From: Prorocentrum cordatum
Taxonomy: Eukaryota > Sar > Dinophyceae > Prorocentrales > Prorocentraceae
Length of the DNA: 64,000 nt
Reading direction: 5' to 3'
Assembly (NCBI GenBank): GCA_963575745.1
Contig: CAUYUJ010018572.1
Coordinates: 96,001 to 160,000, forward strand
In this document: positions 33,084 to 42,711 of the stretch, piece by piece
Layout of the letters: every line of letters starts with the position of its first letter
How positions within the stretch are numbered: position 1 is the stretch's first letter
Program-made: the position numbers and the translations under genes
Notes under the pieces: generated by a model
The model's database searches: none
What the model was told of the DNA's origin: nothing
Seen by the model: the letters and a program-made list of their open reading frames with translations, nothing else

Positions 33084-33974
33084 TTCCACTCGCGTGTCGG
33101 CCTGAAGCGGGAGGACATCCTCGCGAAGGCCGACGCAGAGATCGACGAGCCGTTTCGCAACTACCTGACCGAGAATTACTTGCAGGGCGAGCAGAGCAGC
33201 TGCGGGGATCAGACCATGGCGGCCTGGGTCAGCGCGAACCCCGACTTCGGGCGAATCGGGGGTCGCAAGCTACCCCGCGCCTGGCGGTCTCTCAGAGCCT
33301 GGCGCAGGCTGACCCCTGGGCGGCGGCGGAAGGCCTTGGCCCTCCCGGTCTGGTGCGGCCTGGCTTGGAAGCTGGTGCGTCGAGGGCATCTTCGGCCTGC
33401 GCTCTTCCTCATGGTGGGCGTCTCGACCTATTCTCGGCCTTCGACCTTGCTGGCCGCGCGGAGGTGCGACCTGGCCCCCCCGACGACGGGCGCCAGCCGC
33501 CACTGGGCCTTGCTGACTCATCCTCGGGAGCGGAGGAAGCCCAGCAAGAGGGGCCACTTCGACGAGGGATGCCCGCTGGACTCTCCGTGCCTCCAGGGCT
33601 TGGATGCAGTGTTCAAACGACTGGGCTCGGCAGCTTCGAAGGAGCCGCTGTGGAATTTCGACTACCCCGAGGCGTCTGCCCTGCTCGGAGAGGCGGCGGA
33701 GGATCTCGGAGTCGCTCCCGTCACTCTGTATCAGATGAGGCACTCGGGAGCCAGCATCGACCTGGCCAAAGGGTGGCGCACTCTCACCTCGGCTCAGAGG
33801 CAAGGCGAGTGCGCCCAGGCCAAGTCCATGCACCGCTACGAGCACAGCAGCAGGCTAGAAAGCAGCCACGCGAAGTTGGCCCCAGCTCTGCGTGCAGTGC
33901 GCGAGCAGGCGGAGAGGCAGTTGACCCAGATCTTGACGGGACAGCCCTTCAGCGTGCGTCTAGCGCAAAACTAA
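33084..33974 (+). CDS. Tyrosine recombinase of the YR retrotransposon
   Basis: Longest clean part of the element. Before the in-track start the frame reads ADAEIDEPFRNYLTENYLQG, then FGRIGGRKLPRAWRSLRAWR. Catalytic residues: Arg in TYSRPSTLL (codon at 33435), Lys in RKPSKRGHFDEG, the H/Y-x-x-R-H box as LYQMRHSGASID (Arg codon at 33738), and the Tyr nucleophile in KSMHRYEHSSRL (codon at 33837). This is the integrase-like recombinase that inserts the circular cDNA. It ends at TAA 33972-33974. Upstream, 32,400-33,080 holds a poorly conserved linker (FGSKPSVLATIAELP, MRQLRARRAQRRAKL) in a different frame. Confidence 0.75.
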   Translation, partial: FHSRVGLKREDILAKADAEIDEPFRNYLTENYLQGEQSSCGDQTMAAWVSANPDFGRIGGRKLPRAWRSLRAWRRLTPGRRRKALALPVWCGLAWKLVRRGHLRPALFLMVGVSTYSRPSTLLAARRCDLAPPTTGASRHWALLTHPRERRKPSKRGHFDEGCPLDSPCLQGLDAVFKRLGSAASKEPLWNFDYPEASALLGEAAEDLGVAPVTLYQMRHSGASIDLAKGWRTLTSAQRQGECAQAKSMHRYEHSSRLESSHAKLAPALRAVREQAERQLTQILTGQPFSVRLAQN

Positions 33975-34003
33975 CCCAGTTGCACCTCGGCTACAGAGGG
34001 GCA

Positions 34004-34780
34004 CGATCAAGGGGTCGGCTCTATCGTTCTCGCCTAGGGAAAGGACAGTACCTCGCCGATCTTTTTGCAGGCTGCAGGGCAATCTCGCGCGCGGCCGACA
34101 GTTTACGGTTCCGCTCGCGAAGCTGGGGCGTCATCTATGATGCAGAGTGACAGGACTTGCTGTCGCCAAAAGTCTTGCAAGCCATCAGATCAGACGCCCG
34201 AGTTGGGCGACTGGTGGCTGCAGTGCTGGCCCCGCCGTGCCAGACCTTCTCAGTTGGGCATGACAGATCTCGGCCTGCGCGAAGTCGCGATCAGCCCCGG
34301 GGTTTCAACGAGTCTTTTTTGACTGCTGCCGATGCGGCAGCTGTGCACCCCAGCAACCGTCTTGCTCGAGTCGCTCTGTCCCTGTTCATATTTTTTTCTA
34401 CGGCGAGGCATTCCTGTCATGCTCGAGCATCCGCTGACCAGCCGACTCTGGCACACTGCAGAAATGTGCGAGCTCTCCCATTGTAAGAATGTCTTTGTTA
34501 AGTCGTGCTCGGCCAGTGCCAATACGGCGCTAAATGGAAGAAGGCTATTAGGATTTTGCGTGGCAATGTGAACCTTGAAGATGACTAAACTCACCCAGCG
34601 ATGTAGACCACAGGGCTGTACATGTTCGAAGGCCCTACGCCCCCACTGGCAGCTGAGCGGCGGGGGGCCAGGTGGCCTCCGTCGCACACGTATCGCTTCT
34701 GACTGCCCCAGAGATATGGCGAAGGCCATGGTCTCGACTTTGCTGGCCAGCATCGTTGAAACTAGAGCTGGCTTCACCCA
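34004..34780 (+). pseudogene. Cytosine-C5-methyltransferase-like domain carried by the retrotransposon
   Basis: After the recombinase, frame 2 reads QYLADLFAGCRAISRAADSL, like the SAM-binding motif I DLFAGxGG of C5 methyltransferases. After one TGA (34148) it reads VAAVLAPPCQTFSVGHDRS, matching motif IV PPCQ.FS with the catalytic Cys. A shift near 34,390 gives GIPVMLEHPLTSRLW (motif VI-like, EHP for ENP). Another shift near 34,515 gives CQCQYGAKWKKAIRILRGN, and a last one gives CRPQGCTCSKALRPHWQLSG. This block series is what I remember following the recombinase in dinoflagellate polyproteins. Retrotransposon-borne DNMTs have been described in Symbiodinium. Activity is unlikely in this copy (three frameshifts, two stops). 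Confidence 0.6.
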
Positions 34781-34840
34781 CCTTGTTTCTTCCCGCCCAA
34801 GTGAACATCCTAATTGGATTCTTTCGGTGTGATTTTGGGG

Positions 34841-34939
34841 AAGGAGTTTTAAGGCATGCCTTTAGACTCCCGAAGCCTCTGGCCACGACGAGTCCAGAGT
34901 TTCGCTAGAATCAGTCTCCGCAAAAAGAGGGACCGTTGC
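34841..34939 (+). repeat. Split direct repeat B1
   Basis: 99 bp, from aaggagttttaaggcatgcc to agagggaccgttgc. Repeated as B2 at 35104-35202 with 3 differences. It follows the coding region and is separated from A2 by only 2 bp (GC), as expected of a circle-junction-like B1-A2 arrangement. Confidence 0.9.
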
Positions 34940-34941
34940 GC

Positions 34942-35080
34942 TGGATGTTTTAGAACGGGTTGGGCAGAGGGGCCGTCTTGATGATGTTCTCGGCTTCCCT
35001 TGTCCGCACTGAGACAGCAGGAACCGTCCAGTCGCTTCTCTTCCCTGCTGCCGTTCATTCTCAAGTTGTTTGTCGGTCTC
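34942..35080 (+). repeat. Split direct repeat A2
   Basis: 139 bp internal copy of A1, the same length with 6 substitutions. It lies between B1 and B2, separated from B2 by a 23 bp C/G-rich spacer. Confidence 0.9.
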
Positions 35081-35103
35081 CCACCCCCCCAACCCTGGGG
35101 GAG

Positions 35104-35202
35104 AAGGAGTTTTAAGGCATGCCTTCAGGCTCCCGAAGCCTCTGGCCACGACGGGTCCAGAGTTTCGCTAGAATCAGTCTCCGCAAAAAGAGGGACCGTT
35201 GC
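35104..35202 (+). repeat. Split direct repeat B2
   Basis: 99 bp copy of B1 forming the right end of the retrotransposon. Sequence beyond ...gaccgttgc diverges completely from that after B1. Confidence 0.9.
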
Positions 35203-36199
35203 TCAGATTTTGCCGCTCTGGTCTCAGGCCCGCAAGTTGTTTGGCGAGCTATAGGGAAGGCTCCCAGGGCGCGTCGAGGCCCAAGCTGGTTCGTTTGCCC
35301 AGCCCACGATCTCAGGTGTATAGGTCCCGCTGGCAGTGTTTCGCGTGCGCCAAAAAGTTCGTGAGCCAGAGTGTTGCCGAGGATTCGGGCTGTGGGCCCC
35401 TTGTCGCCCTTTTCCGCTCCCTGTGTCGTTCCCTTTTGGCCCCTTCCCCGCCCCACTCGTCATGGTGGCCAGGGTCCAGGCCACGGGCCAAGGCGTTCTG
35501 TTTTGCATTAGGTGTGACAGCTACACGAATGGCAGGCACCCCGCAGACCCGTTGGCTGGCTGCACCACCATCGAACTCAAGCAGATTCAGATGTTTCGTG
35601 CTGGGCGGCTCCTGTGGTTGCGAGGCCCCCAAGGGTAATTGCGCCGTTTCGGACCCATGGTGCAAATGCTTCTGCGCGTTGGGAATGGGGGGGGGCGTCT
35701 TCAACACAGAGTATCCCTGGCACCGATCGTTTTGCGAACCCCGCCCATGGTTGTCTGTGCCTCCTGGGTTCTGAACTGCTGGGGCACCTCAGCCTTGTGG
35801 CATCAGGGGTTTTAGCGTCACTCTGCCTGCGCGGCAGGGGTCGGATCACATGTATCAGACTTGCGCCGCCGTCAGGGCCCCCATTTGCGGCGTCCATCCC
35901 CCGTTCGCTCTGTGAGTGTCGTGGGGTATCATGGCCAAGACACTGTTCCCCGAAGGGAAGAGGGCTTGTGGCCTAGACCACATACGCCCAGAAGTTTGTT
36001 TGGACTGTGAATACACATGTGCGCGGCACCAGAGCGAGAGCTTCATTGTGAAAGCGACCCGCCCTCCATCCTTGAAGCGTCTGTACATTGTATGTTTCAG
36101 GACCACAAGTGGTGAGTAGGTATGAGGCGACACGCTGGGCCCGCACCCGCCGACACGTCTGGAGGTGTGACGGGGAGGGTGTTAGTGGGAGTTAGTTGA

Positions 36200-36310
36200 G
36201 ACGAAAAGGGATGCAGGAGGAGGAGGAGGAGGAGGGCGACGACGACGACACCGACAACGACGACGACAAAGACGACGCAGACGACGACGACGACGACGGC
36301 GATGATGACG
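36200..36310. repeat. GGA then GAC trinucleotide array
   Basis: GGA units switch to GAC/AAC units; open frames here are Asp or Arg repeats. Confidence 0.9.
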
Positions 36311-36794
36311 AGAACGGCAGCGCAGGCACCACTGGTTCCAAAATGCCAGGCCGTGCACCATCAACTATTGCGCAGCAATTGGCAGCTGGCGCCACGTAGG
36401 GTTGGAACTGGCATTCAAGTATCGGGAACGCGGTGCAGTGGCAACGGGGCGTCAGCAGCAGGAATTTGCAGGCAGACGACGAGGCTTGCTTGGGCCAGAG
36501 CTGGATACGCATGCGGCCGAGTGTCTTTCCAGCGCTGGGCACTCGTGTTGCTGGACACGCCAGCCCTCCGCATACGCATCTGGCGCGTGGCTTCCCCTGT
36601 TTGCCCCGCACGCAGACTCGGCCGTGTGCTCTTCCGCTCTCCTCACAAAGCCTCGCTGGTGGAAGCTGGACGCCCCCCAGAGGGGAGATCTTCGCCAGAG
36701 TTTGGGATGAGGATGCATCCTCCAGAGCGCTCCGCAACGCTCTGAGGGCATCCTGGAGCCCCGACGCATCCCCGCGACCCGCTAATTCTCAGAG

Positions 36795-36885
36795 CCTCCT
36801 CCTCCTCCTCCTCCCTCCTCCCTTCTTCCCTCCTCCTACTCCTCCTCCTCCTCTTCCTCCTCCTCCTCCTCCTCATTCAAGGTTG
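36795..36885. repeat. CCT array
   Basis: CCT/CTC repeats with no gene. Confidence 0.9.
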
Positions 36886-38454
36886 GTGAGGCGTCGGGTT
36901 GCGCACAGACTGGCCTCAGGGGCGCTGCCAGGGCCGGCGTTGTGGTGTCGAGGCCGCCCCGGACTACTCGGGGGGTCTGAGGCCAGCTGGGACTGCTCGG
37001 GCGGCCTGTTCGGGCCAGCTGGGACTGCCCAGGGCGGGACGGCCCCTGCGCAACCCGAAGCCTCACCACCCGAGGTCGGCCCCGGCTTGCAAGTCACCCC
37101 ATCCGATCTTCACACCAGCACCGCCTCCCCTCCATCCCCGCAGCGGCCCGGGCAGCAGAGGCGCCACCTCGTCCGCGTGGCGCGCTGCGGCTCCGGGCGG
37201 CGCGCCTGCGCTCCTGGGGCTTTCTCGGCCACCGGGTGCCTCGGTCGATGGACGGCCATCGGGGTTTGAGGGCAAGGTCTGCCTGCTTCTAGAAGGCCAG
37301 CGCCTTGGGCCTATACCAAATACCGTTGTCGCCTTCCAGTCACAAGCGTCTATTGGTACCATTGGACTTGTTACGTATATATAGATTTTCGGGTTGGATG
37401 CGTCTATGGACAAAGCGGCCGTTGCGTTCGGCGCAGTGCAATGTCGGAGAAAGTGTTGGTCCGTCTACGTTATGTCTCTGTTCTGGGAGCAGGTTCCAGA
37501 TTGTACTCCTCCATCGGGAGCTCGTTCTTTTGTCCTGGGCGGCCGTTCTTCGATGTCTGCCCCTGTCCGTGAAGTACAGTACAGAAGCCATGCGCCAGCC
37601 CTAGGCATGGCGCTTGGGCACAACTGCCGCCACAGAGCGGGGTTTCGGGCAGGACGTGCGCGGCCATTCGATTGTGAAACGCAGACGTAACGACAGAGCG
37701 CCCGATTGTGAAGCAGAGAAGCAGATCGCATCACGATTGTGAAGCAGGAAGCGAGGAGGGAGAGGGAGAGGAGGACAAGGACGAGGGGGGATTGAAATGG
37801 TCTGATACCAGACAGAAACTTATTGCAATTTCTTGTAGACGCACCGAGCCCGGTGCAACTTTGGGCGGCCGCGTCTCCGGACCAAATGCCACTGCTTTGA
37901 TGCAAACGGCAATTCAGGGGACCCGCTGTTCTTGGGTTCTTTCCATGGTTGCTGCTCTAGCGCTCCTCGTGCACCCAGGTGTTTTGGGGGGGCCACGCAG
38001 GGGCTGCGTTTCTTTAGGCGTCCCTTCAGGTAGCAGCTTGGCTGCAGAGGAGGTGGATAAGGACGACGGCATACGGAGTTCCGATCGCGACGCGGCAGTC
38101 GCATTGTCGCTCAAAGTCGCATCCTCCACAGTGAGCTGCCGCAGGACGGACTCAGAGATCCGAAGACCGGGACTTGCCAAAGGGCGACGTCTAGCGGGCA
38201 CGGCAGCTCAAGCCTTCATTCGGGCAGACTGGCCGTACAGAAGACAATGAGAGAGACATAATACAATAAGGCGCACCGGTACATGTAGAGAGAGAGAGAG
38301 ACAACAAACAAACAGAAGAACACAACAAGTGCGTTGAATTGTTGCAAGCGCCAAGTCCAGTTCGCGTTGTGTCCCACACCACTGCGGCAAAAAGGCGTTC
38401 TGCTCACCCTCCCTGGTCTCTCCGCGCCCCTCTGGGGCCAAGGACATCCTCCAG

Positions 38455-38530
38455 CCGAGGCCCAAGGCTACGAACCTCGTCGTGCTGGGCGACTCTCTCT
38501 CCGAGATTCGCGCCGCCTACGGCCCAGGGG
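38455..38530 (+). CDS. HAD-like protein, candidate exon with motif IV
   Basis: Reads PRPKATNLVVLGDSLSEIR then AAYGP. The hydrophobic strand ending in GDS with an acidic residue four positions later is HAD motif IV, which holds the catalytic magnesium. An acceptor CAG lies at 38452-38454 after a pyrimidine-rich stretch. The 3' end is uncertain: the frame runs into a G9 homopolymer at about 38527, and a GC donor within the TACGGC codons is possible. The preceding intron, about 20.6 kb, would hold the split-direct-repeat retrotransposon and another RT relic. Residue identity and order, rather than length, carry this call. Confidence 0.6.
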
Positions 38531-39634
38531 GGGGGGTAGGGTCACCTGACAGAGGAGGGGTGGACAGAAGAGCACACGGGGTTAGTGGTGGCAGGGGAGC
38601 AGGTCGAAGAGACATGAATCTGAGTGTGTACGTGTGTACATATATGTGTGTACGCAACTTATATTTGTGAGACATGAATCTGAGACTTTCGGAGGTCCTC
38701 GCAGACCTTCTGAATCGGTACTGGACCCCCTCCCTAGCGCGCGGAACGCGCCAGGGGCGGCGCTGGAGGTGTCGCCAGGGGTGTCCAGCGCCGACTCAAG
38801 AAACCAATGGAGGAAAAACCACCCCGACCGGACAATTGGCGTTTACTAAACAGCCTTGGGCGTTTACTAAACAGCCCTGCCCTGTTTGATTCCTTCTTTC
38901 GGTGCGTTGGCTAAACGGCTTCGCGTGTCGGGGTGATTATTATCGGGGTTGATTTTCTGCCCTCTAAGAAATCCGCACGGTCTTACGAAAATATATGTTT
39001 ATGCAGAGCGTCCCTTTTCTAGAAGCGCAAGAGGGCTGACGGGGAAGAAGGAACCGAGCGCAGCGGCACCAGAGCGTAGCCGCTAGTCCTCCGCGTCGGC
39101 CTTCTCCCGTGCGTGCACATCACTGCTGACGGGAGTCGATGGCTTCCTTCGGCACGCGGTCCGAGTTGAGTGCACAGGACTGCGGGCTCACGTCTGAGGG
39201 CCCAGGGTTGATGGGTCCAGTTCTCGGTGCGAGGCATAGGGCTTGCGACATACACGCCGGTCATTCAAAGTAGCCATTTTTGGATTCCCAGATCCCAATC
39301 TATTTCAAGCGCCTTCCTACTTCAAGAATCGACACGCTTTTGCTGTGTTTTGTTATTCTCTGGGGGGGCCTGGACCCAATCAACTTAATCCGCCTTCCTA
39401 CTTCATGTTTTTACCTACTTCTTCCGACCGACGTGTACGGGATTGAGGCCCGGGCATTTACTGTTCAGGGCAGGTGTCGTGGGCCCCGCGTGCCTGCCAC
39501 GGTTCAGGGCGTCGGCTTACCGGCCTACGCCCAACACAAGGCTCGGTCTTGTGCGCCCAGCGTTTGGGGGGAAAGGCCGACGACGAGGGCCTGGGGCCGC
39601 GCTACAGTGACGGTGCACTCGCTCCCCGTTCCTC

Positions 39635-39795
39635 CTTCCCCTCCTCCTCCTCATCATCATCCTCCTCTCGCTCCTCCTCCTCCTCCTCCTCCTCCTCCTC
39701 CTCCTCCTCCTCCTCCTCCTCCTCCTCCTCCTCTCTCCTCCTCCTCGCTCCTCCTCCTCCTCCTCCTCCTCCTCCTCCTCCTCCTCCTACTTCGT
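39635..39795. repeat. (CCT)n microsatellite
   Basis: About 150 bp of nearly pure CCT interrupted by CTCTC and GCT. Confidence 0.95.
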
Positions 39796-40109
39796 GCGCC
39801 TCTAGAAGAAAACACATGCATAACCCAGGCACAGGGGAAAGGCCGACGACGAGGGCTGGAGAAAGGCCACAGCGAGGGCTGGAGGCTACGCTCCGGGGCT
39901 GCCGTGCTCGCTCCCTTCCTTTCCTGCTCACCCCTGGCGCCTCCAGAGGATGGCAGATGCGGCGCTTCCGGAGAGGTCCCTGCCACCCAGCGTCGAAGGA
40001 GTTGGCGTCGCTTCCTCCGCGGAAGGTGACGGAAGGGCCTTCGGAAGCTCATGGAAGCAGAACGAGAGCGGCTCCGCCCGCGGAAGTTGGCGGAAGCCGG
40101 CGGGAGTAG

Positions 40110-41582
40110 GACTCAGATCACCAATCGTGGCTGTACAAATCTATCCTCTCCGAGTTTCGCCGAGCGGCCAAGCAGGCGAAGCAAGCTGTCCGATCTGAGA
40201 AGCGTCAGCACATTGCGTCACTAGTCGCAGATGCTGAGCGTGCTGACGCAGTTCACGATATCCGTAGATGCTACTCCATCGTCAAGAGGCTCGCGCCAAA
40301 GCCCCGTATGCCGATGCTGACGGTCCGCACCCCCGCAACGGGCGCCCCGTGCTTTGATGATTCAGAGGACCAGCAGGTTCGGACAGATGCTTTGTGTTCC
40401 ATCTTCGAGGCAACCGAGTTGCCCATGGATGCGGACGGAGGCTCCCAAGATATCAACGACGCCCCCAATGAGGACCTCATAGGCCAGTATGACATCACCG
40501 ACGTGACTAGGGCCCTCGACAAGCTCCCCAACTACAAGAGCGCCCCCGTCCTCAAGTGGACCGACCCCGTCACGTCCGAAGCCCCTCGCCAGGACCCCGA
40601 AGGAGCTGTCGCAGAACTGTGGAAGCTCAGCACGGACATCGTAGGATACCCTCTTCTTGGAGTTTTTAGGGCTGCCCAAGCTTACCAACGAGTTCCCCAG
40701 AGGTTCAACGATGGCGAAACGGTTTCTCTGAGGCAGCCCAAGGGCGACGGGATGAACGCCAAGGACCATTACAGAACAATCAGTCTCATCGGCCACGTGG
40801 GTAAGGCTTTCACGAACGTTACAATTATGCCTGAGTTGCGCTCGATGTCGGGCAAGCTGTCTGTCACGCAGGTTGGCGCAATCCAGGGTCGATCCGCGAG
40901 AGACGCCATTGCTTTAAATGATGAAGTCGGCAGACGCTTTCGCTTTAACCCGCACCGATCTCAGTCACCGTACACTATTCTCGTGTCTGCGCTGATTGAC
41001 TTGGAGAAGGCTTTCGATTTGCTAGATCGGGGTCAAGTGTGGATCGCCCTCGAGCAGCTCGCGCTTTCCCGTCAGACCCGCCTGCTGACTGAGGAACTCT
41101 ACAATGGCACATGCTACGTACTTCGTGATGCTCGTGCTAATTGCCCCTGTCGCCAACTACTCATCCGCAAAGGCGTTAGACAAGGTAGCGTTGAAGGTCC
41201 AGGATTGTTTATAGCTATCTACGACATGATTACCCAGGAGCTCGGAAGTCAAACCACATCCGCGGGGTACCAGGGCATTCAGGCTCAGTACGACCCCCAC
41301 TTCCAGGTCTTCGGCCAACTTTACGGATATCGAGTTACAGGATCCAGACACGTCCCAGATCAAATTCGTAGATGATTTATTCGCGCTGACGGTTGTCGAC
41401 AAACTAGATGCTGACACCTCGTTCCTAGACTTCCTGAGGACTGACGTGAATGCCAGCGGCTTGACCATGACCGTCCCGAAAACTGAAATGATGTTGAGTG
41501 TTGTGGGGAAGGCGTGCCGAACAATCCGACAGAACATAGCGGAACAGCAGACTGGCATTAGCATGACCCACGCAGACATGCA
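40110..41582 (+). pseudogene. LINE ORF2 fragment, reverse transcriptase (5' truncated)
   Basis: The frame is open from at least 40,115 (SWLYKSILSEFRRAAKQAKQ) through SIVKRLAPKPRMPMLTV to the RT core: DHYRTISLIGHVGKAFTN, GAIQGRSARDAIALNDEV, SALIDLEKAFDLLDRG (motif A Asp) and LIRKGVRQGSVEGPGLF (motif B, RQGxxxxP). A frameshift lies between 41,300 and 41,361, after which KFVDDLFALTVVDKLD gives motif C (FVDD) at 41,362-41,410 and LTMTVPKTEM gives motif D. This is an LINE-type RT with no endonuclease domain in the retained part. The reading frame is then cut by a 259 bp MITE. Confidence 0.8.
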
Positions 41583-41591
41583 GGCTCGCCC

Positions 41592-41850
41592 TTAGTGGGC
41601 CCTGGAAACGACAGGGCCGTTCTTTTACCGGTTCCGTTTTGCCGTTTTTTTGCCGGTTGCCGGTTCCAACGCCGTTTTTTTACCGGTTCCGTCGCCGTTT
41701 TTTGACCGGTTCCGGCTCCGGTTCCAATCCTGGAGCCGTTTGTGTTGCCGTTTCCGGTCGCCGTTTTTTTTTGCCGTTTCCACTTTCAAGGGACATTCTT
41801 TTTGGAAGCGGTGAAAAAAACGGCCCTGCCGTTTCCGGGGCCCACAAAAG
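41592..41850. mobile_element. 259 bp MITE inserted in the LINE
   Basis: Ends form an inverted repeat of about 33 bp: GTGGGCCCTGGAAACGACAG at the left against GTGGGCCCCGGAAACGGCAG read from the right, continuing into GGGCCGTT. The interior is built of degenerate ccgtttttt-accggttcc units. It is flanked by a 9 bp duplication GGCTCGCCC (41583-41591 and 41851-41859), or a 4 bp CTCG duplication if the TIR is taken to begin at CCCTT. Removing the element and one duplicate rejoins the LINE frame exactly. TSD length and TIR do not point clearly to one known superfamily. Confidence 0.85.
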
Positions 41851-42690
41851 GGCTCGCCCGCGGCACCCGACGCCGACAGGAAAGTACCTCGGCTGCTTGC
41901 TCTCCGCCACCGGTTCCTACTCCTCCGAGGTCAAGACTCGCCTGTCCTTCGCGAATAAGGCTCGCGGCCGGCTGGCCCAGAGAGTGTTGAAACAACCTCA
42001 GCACACGATTGAAGGTGCGATTTTGGTGTTCGCTGGTCCGATCTATCGCGCTGGATGCATTGGAGGTCGCTTTTCTGACCCGCGCCGATCCGAAGAAGTT
42101 GGGGCGATGGCAGTCCCGCAAGCTTTGACATCTTCTGAGATCCCCCGCCTATATGTACCGCGTATCGAACTCCGACAGTCGCCGTCGAGCCAACATCTTC
42201 AGTGTCAGTTCTTCTCTACTCTTCTGCATCGTAGGCTCCAATGGTGGCGGCATGCCATTGCACCAGGACTTCTACCAGAACCCACGCGAATATGACCCCA
42301 CGATTGCAGTGCGATCGGTTATGTTTTGGGAGGCTTCGTTTGAGGATCCCAGTTGCCTCAACCATTCATGTCGTTTAGGGTAACTCCTTTCTGATTTACG
42401 CGTGCTATGGACCCGCATCCCGGCAGAAGACAAGGAACGAACGCCTTCCGATTCGCCGAGTGTTTCTCGCGACTGGCTAGAATGGCTTACCATGCTCTCA
42501 GACACAGCTCAAGGTCGTTCTCTCGCATGAAACTGGGAAGAGCATGCAATGGCCAGAAGGGATTGGAGACTCACAGGTTTGTAGTCCACTCCATCGTTGC
42601 TAATCGTATGAATATTCATCCAGAAGACCTTAGCGCCCGCAGGTGCCCACATTGCCCCTCGGCCTTTTTACCCGCACGGACACTTTGATC
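41851..42690 (+). pseudogene. LINE ORF2 fragment, C-terminal part
   Basis: Continues the RT protein after the MITE: PTPTGKYLGCLLSATGSYSS (the KYLG block that follows motif D), KTRLSFANKARGRLAQRVLK, then HTIEGAILVFAGPIYRAGC. Later frames give LQWWRHAIAPG, SVMFWEASFEDPSCLNHSC and SRLARMAYHALRHSSRSFSR, and a Cys pair RRCPHCPSAF near 42,640 that may be the remnant of a C-terminal C2H2/CCHC finger. Three or more frameshifts. The 3' end of the element is not defined. Confidence 0.6.
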
Positions 42691-42711
42691 AGACGCATTC
42701 AGCTTACACGA

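Larger units (their letters stand above)
28126..35202 (+). mobile_element. Tyrosine-recombinase retrotransposon with split direct repeats (PAT/Ngaro-type layout)
   Basis: A 7.08 kb element bounded by split direct repeats in the order A1 - coding region - B1 - A2 - B2. This layout is diagnostic of PAT/Ngaro-like members of the DIRS order, which integrate through a circular intermediate using a tyrosine recombinase and make no target-site duplication. The coding order is ORF1, reverse transcriptase, RNase H, tyrosine recombinase, then a cytosine-methyltransferase-like domain. A1/A2 differ at 6 of 139 positions and B1/B2 at 3 of 99. If the repeats were identical at insertion, the copy has diverged by only a few percent. 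The coding region nonetheless carries about fifteen frameshifts, more than that divergence would predict. Confidence 0.85.
35203..38454. other. Intron region right of the YR retrotransposon
   Basis: Apart from GGA/GAC and CCT arrays, it holds ORF-like fragments with Cys-x2-Cys pairs at 35,330-35,560 and no recognised gene at 36.4-38.45 kb. Confidence 0.35.

Noticed and set aside
32642-34150. 502-codon plus-strand open frame as one protein
   Set aside because: Only its first part (linker) and last 50 codons (methyltransferase motif I) look real. The middle overlaps the recombinase, which is in a different frame.
34942-35202. Second, separate A/B repeat element
   Set aside because: A2 and B2 are part of the split-direct-repeat terminus of the same retrotransposon, not an independent insertion.
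36402-37269. 278-codon plus-strand open frame
   Set aside because: Spans a CCT array and has no recognisable motif on either side. Likely a shadow.
39270-39283. gtagccatttttgg resembling the dinoflagellate spliced leader (relict DinoSL)
   Set aside because: Only about 13 positions match, an extra T is needed, and the 3' part of the leader is absent. No retrocopied gene follows. Could be chance.
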